Origin: Platanthera guangdongensis
Taxonomy: Eukaryota > Streptophyta > Magnoliopsida > Asparagales > Orchidaceae
DNA: 64,000 bases
Direction: 5' to 3'
Assembly: GCA_039583875.1 (NCBI GenBank)
Contig: CM077162.1
Coordinates: 164,135,826 to 164,199,825, forward strand
Below the pieces are notes generated by a model that made no database searches, was not told the DNA's origin, and was given only the letters and a program-made list of their open reading frames with translations. The translations under genes were made by a program, and so were the position numbers. Shown here one piece after another: positions 1 to 8,496 of the stretch (its first letter is position 1; every line of letters begins with the position of its first letter).

Positions 1-564
1 TGGTTCACTTCCTTAAAAGGGGAGCGAGGTGTCCCAGTCCCATTAATATTTTTTTGTTTTAAAACTCTTTATATACTAACTGTCGCTTCCCCCTTTGGGG
101 CGCTTCGTGTAATAGCTAGTCAGGAGGCAACTTTTTAGATGTTATTTTAATTGCCACCCCGACCCTCCACCCTCTCGCTTAGCTATTAGTCAAAGGTGTA
201 AGACTATTTTTTGGGACGCTGCTTGCTTACTACTTTTATTGTCTGCCATCTCGCTTAAAAGCCAGCGCGAGGCGCCCTTTATCGCTTTTTGCCCCTACCT
301 TGAGTGCCACCGTTAGTGCTGTGCCGCGAGTTTAGCTCGCGCCGGCATCCCTGGGTCCGGCCGTCTCGCCTGGTCGGTACCGGCCAATTCAGCTCACTCG
401 GGCCTAGGATGAGGGGAACCCTCCCGCCAGTGGCGAGACCACCTATGGCGAGTGCTGGCCAGTGACCTTCTTCCCTGGCCCACTCCCCGTTTTAGGGACT
501 GTCACCCTTTTGAAGAACATGGATCTTTCCCCATGCGAATTCTTACCTTGAGACTTGTCCTCTC
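1..564. other. Non-coding spacer of the Tat element, downstream of the array
   Basis: This stretch lies between the tandem array and the expected 3' LTR of the Tat element. I see no domain-bearing frame, no tRNA or rRNA, and no match to the 5' LTR at 7822-8491. It shares short CTCGCC-rich runs (around 365 and 430) with that LTR, which may only reflect base composition. Confidence 0.5.
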
Positions 565-1830
565 AAGTGAGTCTACCGCCCTGCCGGCTAGATGGGAGCC
601 TGGTCAGCGGATCTGCTCGGTGTCCCCTCTCCAAAACACCGCCAACCACCGAGTGAGCCTACAGCCCTGCCAGCTTGATGGGAGCCTGGTCAGCGGGTCT
701 GCTCGGGGTCCCCTCTCCGGAACACCACCAACCACCGAGTGAGCCTACAGCCCTGCTAGCTTGATGGGAGCCTGGTCAGCGGGTCTGCTCGGGGTCTCCT
801 TTCCAAAATACCACCAACCACCGAGTGAGCCTACAACCCTGCCAGCTTGATGGGAGCCTGGTCAGCGGGTCTGCTCGGGGTCTCCTCTCCGAAACACCAC
901 CAACCACCGAGTGAGCCTACAGCCCTGCCAGCTTGATGGGAGCCTGGTCAGCGGGTCTGCTCGGGGTCTCCTTTCCAAAATACTACCAACCACCGAGTGA
1001 GCCTACAGCCCTGCCAGCTTGGTGGGAGCCTGGTCAGCGGGTCTGCTCGGGGTCTCCTCTCCAAAATACCTCCAACCACCGAGTGAGCCTACAGCCCGGC
1101 AAGCTTGATGGGAGCCTGGTCAGCGGGTCTGCTCGGGGTCTCCTCTCCAAAATACCACCAACCACCGAGTGAGCCTACAGCCCTGCCAGCTTGATGGGAG
1201 CCTGGTCAGCGGGTCTGCTCGGGGTCCCCTCTCCAAAACACCACCAACCACCGAGTGAGCCTACAGCCCTGCCATCTTGATGGGAGCCTGGTCAGCGGGT
1301 CTGCTCGGGGTCTCCTCTCCAAAATATCTCCAACCACCGAGTGAGCCTACAGCCCTGCCAGCTTGATGGGAGCCTGGTCAGCGGGTCTGCTCGGGGTCTC
1401 CTCTCCAAAATACCACCAACCACCGAGTGAGCCTACAGCCCTGCCAGCTTGATGGGAGCCTGGTCAGCGGGTCTGCTCGGGGTCCCCTCTCCAAAACACC
1501 ACCAACCACCGAGTGAGTCTACAGCCCTGCCAGCTTGATGGGAGCCTGGTCAGCGGGTCTGCTCGGGGTCTCCTTTCCAAAATACCACCAACCACCGAGT
1601 GAGCTTACAGCCCTGCCAGCTTGGTGGGAGCCTGGTCAGCGGGTCTGCTCGGGGTCTCCTCTCCAAAATACCTCCAACCACCGAGTGAGCCTACAACCCT
1701 GCCAGCTTGATGGGAGCCTGGTCAGCGGGTCTGCTCGGGGTCCCCTCTCCAAAACACCACCAACCACCGAGTGAGCCTACAGCCCTGCCAGCTTGATGGG
1801 AGCCTGGTCAGCGGGTCTGTTCGGGGTTGT
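565..1830. repeat. Tandem array of 86-bp units, about 14.7 copies
   Basis: Successive copies of GAGTGAGCCTACAGCCCTGC begin every 86 bp (for example 651, 737). Units differ at scattered positions only, such as CTCCTCTCC versus CCCCTCTCC versus CTCCTTTCC. The first unit (about 565) and the last are the most diverged. The array sits between the integrase stop at 1962 and the missing 3' LTR of the Tat element. Hypervariable tandem arrays at this position are known in Tat/Ogre elements and can seed satellite DNA. Short open frames running through the array are a by-product of the repeat and not genes. Spacerless direct tandem repeats rule out CRISPR. Confidence 0.95.
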
Positions 1831-1961
1831 TTTTACAAATCACCTCGCCCCTGGTGCCTCACCAAGGTCACCCACACTTTCGTCGCATCCAAAGAGTACG
1901 TCGGGATGATAAGCGTTACCCCATAATAACAGTAAAATAGAAGGTGCAATGGAATAGAATG

Positions 1962-3665
1962 CTATGGATAAAATCTCTTCAAATCATCACCACTCCGGGC
2001 TCGCTCGAGGGATACCCCGTCCACATCCTGGAGGTGGTACCCTCCTGACTTTAAGACTTCTTTTATTATAAAAGGACCCTCCCAATTGGGGTTAAGCTTC
2101 CCTACAGAGGCTCCTCTACCCGCCGCGTCTACCTTTTTCAAGACCAAATCCCCTTTTACAAACTGTTTGACCCTTACATGCTTGTCGAAGTATTTTGCCA
2201 TCCGGTGCTTGACCTCCTCCTGCCGGACCATCGCTAAATCCCGGAGCTCCTCCACGAGATCCAACGAAAGTCTCTGTTCTTCTTCGTTCTCTGCTCTCCA
2301 TCCTTCGGCCCCTTCTCTTGCAACCGCCACTCTGGGTGACGCGACCTCAAACTCGACCGGTATGACGGCCTCTGAGCCATGGGAGAGCTTAAACGGGGTT
2401 TCCCCCGTGGATGTGTTTGGTGTGGTCCTCAAGGCCCACAGTACTGAAGGCAGTTGCTCCACCCAACTTCCTCTCAAATTCTCCACCTTTTTCCTCAACA
2501 GATTGACAATGACCTTATTAGCCGCTTTGACCTGTCCATTACTTCGTGGATGATGAACAGAGGCAAAGCGGAGGTCTATCCCCAAACGAATGCAGAAATC
2601 CACAAACTCCCTGCTTGCAAATTGTGGCCCGTTATCTGTCACAATGGCTAGGGGTAACCCTTGCCGGCAGATGATCTCCCCCCATACGAAGTTCTTGACC
2701 ACCTGTGAGGTTACCTTAGCCAATGCTTTCACCTCCAGCCACTTCGAAAAGTAGTCCACTATGACTATCAGGAATTTCCTTTGGCCACTCGCTTGGGGAA
2801 AGGGGCCCACCAGATCTAGCCCCCATATAGCGAATGGCCAGGGAGCCATGATGGTCCTCAACCTCTGGGCCGGAAGGAGCTGAAGGGGGGCGAATTCCTG
2901 GCACTTCTGACACTTTTTCGCGAATTCCTCCGCATCTCTCCGGAGGGTGGGCCAAAAGTACCCCTGCCTCAACACTCTCCCTTCCAAAGTCCGGCTCCCC
3001 GAGTGACTCCCACATTCTCCAGAGTGAATCTCTTGCAGGACCTTGGGAGCCTCCTCCTCCGACACACACCTGGCCAGCAGGCCCGACAAGGTTTTGTGAT
3101 ACAAAACTCCATCCTTCAGCTGGTAGTACGCGGATTTGTATCTGGTACGCCTCTTGTCGAGTTCCATTGTAGGTAACTGCCCTGATGCCAAAAAGGTGAT
3201 AAAGGGGTCCATCCACGACCTCTGCTGGCATACCTCCATGAGCTCCCCTTCCTCTATAGACGGTCTGAAGAGTTTCGTCACTGTTCCCCCGGCTCGGGGG
3301 CCCTGCTTGGCGAGTTGGTCAGCCTGAGTGCTCTCCTCCCTCGGGACGTGCTGAATGGAGAAGCTTCGGAACTGCCCTATGACGTCTTTGACCTTTCTTA
3401 GATACAACTGGAGGGTGGGCTCCCTTGCCTCGAACTCCCCTTTGAACTGGCCTACCACCACCATGGAATCTGTCGAGGCCTCAATGTCTTGTATGCCCAG
3501 CTCCCGGGCTAACCTGAGTCCCGCAATGACCGCCTCATACTCCGCTTGGTTGTTGGTGATTGCGAAATGGATCTTCAAAGCCTGCTCAATCTGGGTCCCT
3601 CCCGGGCTAATCAAGACCACTCCTCCTCCAAAGGAATTACTCCCTGACGCTCCATCTGCTATCAT
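1962..3665 (-). CDS. Tat pol, 3' part: second (archaeal-like) RNase H and integrase
   Basis: The 567-residue frame starts with an RNase H fold: MIADGASG gives the first Asp, NNQAEYEAVIAGL the Glu, STDSMVV the second Asp, and the QADQLAK region near residue 118 the last acidic residue. The integrase follows. Its zinc-binding part has two His near residues 213-221 and the Cys pair CQKCQEF. The catalytic core has GLDLVGPF, IVTDNGPQF and the GQVKAANK helix, where the expected Glu of GQxExxNK reads Lys, so one catalytic residue is probably lost. A C-terminal domain follows. The frame is continuous with the RT block upstream apart from one TAG at 3696-3698, so both were one polyprotein. Confidence 0.9.
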   Translation of the reverse strand: MIADGASGSNSFGGGVVLISPGGTQIEQALKIHFAITNNQAEYEAVIAGLRLARELGIQDIEASTDSMVVVGQFKGEFEAREPTLQLYLRKVKDVIGQFRSFSIQHVPREESTQADQLAKQGPRAGGTVTKLFRPSIEEGELMEVCQQRSWMDPFITFLASGQLPTMELDKRRTRYKSAYYQLKDGVLYHKTLSGLLARCVSEEEAPKVLQEIHSGECGSHSGSRTLEGRVLRQGYFWPTLRRDAEEFAKKCQKCQEFAPLQLLPAQRLRTIMAPWPFAIWGLDLVGPFPQASGQRKFLIVIVDYFSKWLEVKALAKVTSQVVKNFVWGEIICRQGLPLAIVTDNGPQFASREFVDFCIRLGIDLRFASVHHPRSNGQVKAANKVIVNLLRKKVENLRGSWVEQLPSVLWALRTTPNTSTGETPFKLSHGSEAVIPVEFEVASPRVAVAREGAEGWRAENEEEQRLSLDLVEELRDLAMVRQEEVKHRMAKYFDKHVRVKQFVKGDLVLKKVDAAGRGASVGKLNPNWEGPFIIKEVLKSGGYHLQDVDGVSLERARSGDDLKRFYP

Positions 3666-3695
3666 CTTCCAGGTTGCCCGAGGGGGCGCCTCCGT

Positions 3696-5261
3696 CTACT
3701 GGACCTCCACTGCATAATCCACCAGGAAATCGGCCACCGCCTGTGCCTTTATGGCGAGCCGAGGGACGAAGGAGAGATCGAATTCACTGAGTTCTATTGA
3801 CCATTTAGCCAACCTCCCCAAATGCTCTACCCCCTCCAGGATGCGACGGAGGGGGTGATCCGTTACAACTTGTATGGAGTGAGCCTGGAAATACGGCCGG
3901 AGCTTCCGGGCCGAGATGATGAGAGCAAATGCTAACTTCTCAAGAATGGGGTACCCGAGCTCCGCTTTCTTCAGAACCCTGCTCACGTAATAGATCGGAA
4001 ATTGTTTCTTCCCTTCTTCTCGCACAAGAACCGAGCTTACCGCCACAGTTCCTACCCCCAAATAAAGGAATAAGACCTCTGCTTCCCTTGGACCCTGTAG
4101 TAAGGGTGCCTGGGTAAGCTGTTGTTTTATGGCCTGAAAAGCTGTCTCACATTCCGAGGTCCACTCGAAACTCTTGCCTCCTCGCAACGTTCGGAAAAAG
4201 GGCGAGCATTTCTCTCCGGCTCGAGAGAGGAACCTGCTTAGCCCGGCCAACTTGCCGGTGAGATGCTGTACTTCCTTAACATTCCTAGGGGACTCCAATT
4301 CTGGGATCGCTCTTACTTTTTCGGGGTTGGGATCCACTCCAGAGGGAGTGAGTAGGTGCCCCAGAAACTTTCCCCTGCTAGCGCCAAAAACGCATTTCAG
4401 GGGGTTGAGTCTCATTTTATACTCCCTTAAGGTTTCAAAGGTCTCTTCCAGATCTAGGATATGAGCCCCGAGGTCCTTGCTTTTGATCATCAAGTCATCT
4501 ACGTAAACCTCGAGATTCCTTCCTCTCTGTTCTCGGAAAATCCGATCCATCATCCTTTGATAGGTCGCGCCCCCGTTTTTCAAACCGAAAGGCATCATAT
4601 TAAAGCAGAAGCATCCATCCTCCGTGACGAAGGTGACGTCCTTAACGTCCGGAGGATGCATGCGTATTTGATGGTACCCAGAAAACGCATCCAAGAAACT
4701 CATAAAGGGGAAACCGACGGCTGAGTCAACCAGCGCGTCGATTCGGGGCAGCGGGTAACAATCCTTGGGGCACGCTTTATTTAAAAGAGAAAAATCCACG
4801 CACATTCTCCACTTTCCCTCCCCTTTTTTGACCATTACAACATTACTCACCCACCCCGGATACTTACAGGCGGACACAAACCCCGCCTTAAGTAACTTTT
4901 CCACTTCCTCTCTAATAGGTCCGGCCATCTTGGAGGCGATGGCCCTCTTCTTCTGTTGTATGGGGCGAGTGTTGGGGTCTAGATTGAGGCGGTGACAGGC
5001 CACATCTGCCTCGACCCCTGGCATGTCCACGGCGCTCCATGCGAAGACGTCAATATTTTTATGCACGCAGGTCCTGATCTTCTCCCGGTCCTCCGGGCTG
5101 AGCTCGCCACTGATTTTTATCTTTTCTTCTCGGCCTTCCCTGGTACGTATCTCTACCTCGAGGACCTCCACGGCCGCTTTCAGCCTTGATGGCTCTTCCT
5201 CTTCTTCCTGCCCTGCCTGCACATCCTGCACCTTGGTTTTGCCTTCTTTGTTGGCCATCAT
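3696..5261 (-). CDS. Tat pol, 5' part: reverse transcriptase and RNase H
   Basis: The 521-residue frame carries a gypsy-type RT. It includes GEGKWRMCVDFSLLNKACPK, DAFSGYHQI, MPFGLKNGGATYQ and the active-site YVDDLMIKS. The RNase H/connection region follows (FLYLGVGTVAVSSVL to the VTDHPLRRIL region), and the frame ends at DYAVEVQ. Translation then meets a single in-frame TAG and continues into the second RNase H and integrase. All main RT motifs look intact, including both Asp of YVDD. About 137 bp upstream the protease frame ends in a different phase, so gag-protease and RT are not joined in one open frame in this copy. Confidence 0.93.
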   Translation of the reverse strand: MMANKEGKTKVQDVQAGQEEEEEPSRLKAAVEVLEVEIRTREGREEKIKISGELSPEDREKIRTCVHKNIDVFAWSAVDMPGVEADVACHRLNLDPNTRPIQQKKRAIASKMAGPIREEVEKLLKAGFVSACKYPGWVSNVVMVKKGEGKWRMCVDFSLLNKACPKDCYPLPRIDALVDSAVGFPFMSFLDAFSGYHQIRMHPPDVKDVTFVTEDGCFCFNMMPFGLKNGGATYQRMMDRIFREQRGRNLEVYVDDLMIKSKDLGAHILDLEETFETLREYKMRLNPLKCVFGASRGKFLGHLLTPSGVDPNPEKVRAIPELESPRNVKEVQHLTGKLAGLSRFLSRAGEKCSPFFRTLRGGKSFEWTSECETAFQAIKQQLTQAPLLQGPREAEVLFLYLGVGTVAVSSVLVREEGKKQFPIYYVSRVLKKAELGYPILEKLAFALIISARKLRPYFQAHSIQVVTDHPLRRILEGVEHLGRLAKWSIELSEFDLSFVPRLAIKAQAVADFLVDYAVEVQ

Positions 5262-5398
5262 CCTCTCTTCCTCCGGCTGCTCCGTCTCCCGCCTACTTGC
5301 ATCCTCTTCCCCCTGTTGTGAGGCCCTTCTCTTTCCTGGCCGGGCCCCCTCCCCGGGCGGCCCTCCCTCTTCTTCCCTCTGCCTTCTCTATCTCCTGC

Positions 5399-6289
5399 CT
5401 ACCTCTCCCTTTGGCCCCTCTCCCCCTGCTGCCTCCGCCTCTTCCCCCTCCTTTCCAGCCGCTTCGAGCCTCCCCCCAGGCCCGAGCTCCTTACCTCCTC
5501 TTCCTTCCCCTTCGCACTTTCCTCCCCTTCTTCTACTGCTATCATCTCCCCAGACTCCTCTCCCGCCATTTCTGGTTCCTCCGCAATACCTCCCACCATC
5601 ACTACCTCTCTTCCTTCAGCACCTTCCTGCTCTCTTTGCTCTTCCCTGCCTCTCTGCTCTTTTTGCAATTGCTCTATCCGCTTTTCCAACTCCTCCGCGT
5701 CTCCCTGCAAGGTGATGGTGTTAACTACCGTTACGTAGCACTCCCTAGCAGCCTTTGGGTCTCCCCGTACCCTGATTTGGGTACCTCCCGAATTCAGTTT
5801 CAAGCACTGGTGAAACGAGGATGGGACGCATCTGAAAGCGCTGATTAAGGGGCGCCCAAAGATAGCGTTGTAGCTACTGGGGGCATCTACTATAACAAAG
5901 CGGCAATTCCGGGACAGCCCTCCCAGGGTCACCTGAAGCCCCACTCCCCCCTCGACTTCTTTCCTTTCCCCTGAGAACCCAAACAGCGGTCCATCTGCCG
6001 CCAGCACCCTTCGGGCCTCCACCCTCATTGCATTGAATGCCTTCTTGAAAATCACGTTCACTGAGCTCCCATTGTCCACTAGGATCCGCGACACCGTGAA
6101 GTTTTCGATGACGGTCCGTATTACAAGCGCGTCACAAAAGGGGTCCTCATGGTCAGGCATGTCTTTCCTTGAAAATGTAATCTTTTCATCTGGAGGAGGG
6201 GATTGTGAAATTGAGGCGACGCTTCGGCGGTATATAGTGTGAAGGCTCGCCTTTCGAGCCGCCTCTATCCCCACCCCCCCCCCCCCCAT
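5399..6289 (-). CDS. Tat aspartic protease region with acidic coiled tail
   Basis: The frame holds the retropepsin-like motif ILVDNGSSVNVIF (about residues 70-82) and, further on, the flap and AIFGRPLI region typical of Tat proteases. VDNGSS instead of DTG is normal for this lineage. The last third (EELEKRIEQLQKEQRGREEQ onward) is highly charged and probably unstructured or coiled. The frame overlaps the end of gag in another phase, and the switch lies at a run of about 14 C (6274-6287). That looks like a slippage frameshift inside what was one gag-protease reading frame; sequencing error in the homopolymer is an alternative. Confidence 0.8.
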   Translation of the reverse strand: MGGGGVGIEAARKASLHTIYRRSVASISQSPPPDEKITFSRKDMPDHEDPFCDALVIRTVIENFTVSRILVDNGSSVNVIFKKAFNAMRVEARRVLAADGPLFGFSGERKEVEGGVGLQVTLGGLSRNCRFVIVDAPSSYNAIFGRPLISAFRCVPSSFHQCLKLNSGGTQIRVRGDPKAARECYVTVVNTITLQGDAEELEKRIEQLQKEQRGREEQREQEGAEGREVVMVGGIAEEPEMAGEESGEMIAVEEGEESAKGKEEEVRSSGLGGGSKRLERRGKRRRQQGERGQRER

Positions 6290-7766
6290 TGATCACTCTG
6301 ATTCCCCCGCGGTCTCCTTCATCTGCTCGATCCACGTAGCGATCCTCTTCTCCAGTAACTGTTACTTCCTTTATCCTCACCGGCCTGAGCTGCTCTCCAG
6401 CCCCTCGAGTTCTCCTCATCTCTAAGAAATCTGGGCAGGTAGCCGTTGCGTGACCTTCCTCCTCGTGGAAGTCACAATATGGCAACGCCACCTCCCTCTC
6501 CTGTCCTCCTTCCCGAGGGTTCCTCCTTCTCCCTGCTCCTGCTCCTCTTCCTCTCTCCCGACCCCGTCCTCTGCCTCGGCCGATGGCCATTGCCTGCTGC
6601 GGAGGGGGTAGGGGTGGTCTATGACCGTATCCCCACCCCTGCTGATGGAACCTTCCCGGTCCTCCCGGTTGGTTCCTCCCCCCTTGGGGAAATCCCCTAC
6701 CTTGTCCTGGGGCTAGGCCTCCCTGCTGTCTCCACCCCAGCTCCGGATACGCCTGCGCCCTTGGTTATTCTCTTCTCCTTGCCTCCGGTTCCTCTCTTCT
6801 CCTTGCCTCCGGTTGCCTCCCACCTGACTCCTTCGACTCTACCTCAGTAAGCCTTGCCAGCCTCTTTGCAAAAGCTGGGTTTGCCGCCTGCATCGCTATT
6901 TCCTTTGTCGCCTTCTCCATCAGGCCCTCAAAGGACAGTGGCGCCTTCCGGGTGAGGCTCATCTTGAAGAATCCTTCCCGCAGTCCCACCGTGAAGGCCA
7001 TCTGGAGGGCGAACCCTGGCACCTCCTGTATATCAAGAATCTCTTCCTGAAACCTGTCCACGTACTGAGCCAGCGATTCCTCCGCCTTCTGCTTGATTAA
7101 GAAGATCGACTCCGGATTCTTTTTCCTTTTCTTAGACGTGGAGAACTGGAGCTGAAAACTCCTACTTAAGTCCTCGAAGCAATATATCGAACCGGTCGGG
7201 AGTTGATGGAACCAGTCCCTAGCTTTGTCCTTTAGGGTGATTGCAAAAAGGCGGCACTTAAACGCGTCTGTCATGGGTCTGATCGAGACCGCGTCTTCGA
7301 ACCACTGCAAGTGGTGGAGGGGATCATCCTTCCCTACGTAGTAGTTCATCTCGGGCTCTCGGAAGCCCTCTGGGATGGGAGCGGACAGGATCAGTTCGCA
7401 AAAAGGGGACCCTCTCGCCGCGGGTCTCACTGCCCCTACCCGCGCGACGACCTCCCCTGGCGAGATGGTACCCACCGGGCTCGGGAACAACTCTCTTCCC
7501 GGCATGTCCCTCCCGCTCCCTTCCATCATCACCTCCTTTCCCGGCCTTCTCCCCGGGGCATCCTCTCCTACTCACGCCGAGACGAGCTCTTCCTGAGCCG
7601 CAAGAGCTGGCGCTGGAGGCAGTGGAGTCGAACAGTCTCCCTGCCGCGAGATCCCTTGCAGTAGATCCATGATCCCCTTGATTGAAGCCATAAACTCCGC
7701 TCTCCCTACAAACTCCCCCTGGTTATCCGACTCCCCTCCTTCTCCTTCCCCGTGATCTCCCGCCAT
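6186..7766 (-). pseudogene. Tat gag, two in-frame stops
   Basis: The likely start is the ATG at 7766 (MAGDHGEGEGG). One frame runs from there to 6186 with a TGA near 7572 and a TAA near 6765, and the sense between them stays in phase. The capsid-like part (PLHHLQWFEDAVSIRP to LTRKAPLSFEGLMEKATKE) matches the plant retrotransposon gag domain. A GRGRGRGRERGRG-type basic stretch follows. The zinc-knuckle variant CDFHEEEGHATATC has CxxH spacing, as in Tat elements. Gag would form the virus-like particle. Apart from the two stops and the homopolymer frameshift at its 3' end, the gene is well preserved. Confidence 0.85.
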
Positions 7767-7798
7767 GTGGTTGCTCAAGGTTCTTCTCTGAGGGCTAC

Positions 7799-7817
7799 GT
7801 CCACGCTCACCGCACCA
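7799..7817 (-). other. Candidate tRNA primer-binding site of the Tat element
   Basis: On the minus strand, a few bases after the LTR end (TTCCAACA), the sequence reads TTTTTGGTGCGGTGAGCG. TGG is the expected first triplet of a primer-binding site, pairing with a tRNA CCA end. I cannot assign the tRNA with confidence. Confidence 0.35.
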
Positions 7818-7821
7818 AAAA

Positions 7822-8491
7822 TGTTGGAACCAGCTTTCCGGTCCCTCCTAGAGTTCGAAACAGGATGCAGCCCACACGTACTCTCCCTGCGCTACCGTCA
7901 TGACGAGAGTCGGCGACCTGAAAACAGACCGAGGGGACTCAGCTTGGAGGTCCCGCCTCGTACCCGGAAGAACTGAGAGTCTTCCCCTCCCTAGCCAGTG
8001 CTGAGCTAGGTGCTTGTGAGGAAGATAGTGGAAAGGTTCAACAACCCCTTCTCAGGCACCTTATTGATCTATTTATAGGCCTCTGAATCTGATCTGTAAA
8101 TATCAATTCTAAATCCACTCGAAAAGACCAAAACACCCTGGGCTGAGTCTGCTAATAGCCAAACTCCGCTGTTCTGGAGAGCTATATGCAGGCCTCCAGG
8201 GGTAAGAATGTAAAACTATCTGGGGCACAAAGGTAACATCCCCCTTGTGGGTAAAAAGTTAAAGACCATCTTTTCTCATGTGGCGAGTGGGACGACCTGC
8301 ACAAGCTTAGGGGGATCTCGCCTATGGGCTCATCTCGCCCGTGCCCGGAGGTCTCGCCTAGCGAGATCTCGCCTAGCGGGGTCTCGCCTTAACTCATGGG
8401 CTGTCCCTTCCTTTCGAGGGGGTTGGCCTCTCCCGTCTCGCCAGCCTTCCTTCCTTGCTTGTCGAGCTACTCGCGAGCCCAAGGTTGTACA
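7822..8491 (-). repeat. 5' LTR of the Tat element
   Basis: The plus-strand view starts TGTTGGAACC (7822) and ends GGTTGTACA (8491). The element's own sense is therefore TGTACAACC to GGTTCCAACA, with TG/CA ends. The right boundary is supported because sequence matching Tekay pol begins within a few bases after it. It holds several copies of a CTCGCCTAGCG-like motif (8325-8395). The partner LTR is outside the window, so the boundary is inferred from one copy. Confidence 0.65.
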
Positions 8492-8496
8492 CCAAG

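Larger units (their letters stand above)
1..8491 (-). mobile_element. Tat-lineage Ty3/gypsy LTR retrotransposon, partial
   Basis: The element reads right to left: 5' LTR (7822-8491), gag, protease, RT-RNase H, a second RNase H with integrase, then an 86-bp tandem array and spacer to the window edge. The 3' LTR is not in the window, because nothing in 1-564 resembles 7822-8491. RT before integrase marks Ty3/gypsy. A second RNase H between the RT block and integrase, protease motif VDNGSS, and a tandem array after pol are known traits of the Tat/Ogre group. The open frames are much less damaged than those of the neighbouring elements, so this is probably a young insertion. Its right end abuts the pol gene of Tekay-1, which suggests insertion into that element; the left end would be needed to prove it. 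Confidence 0.88.

Noticed and set aside
452..1774. Open frames through the 86-bp array (plus strand)
   Set aside because: They are produced by the repeat itself, share one repeating peptide, and have no start or domain context.
565..1830. CRISPR-like regular repeats
   Set aside because: The 86-bp units are contiguous, without unique spacers, and lie inside a plant retrotransposon.
5023..5848. Long plus-strand Pro/Leu/Ser-rich open frames
   Set aside because: They are antisense to the purine-rich acidic tail of the Tat protease and show only low-complexity peptide.
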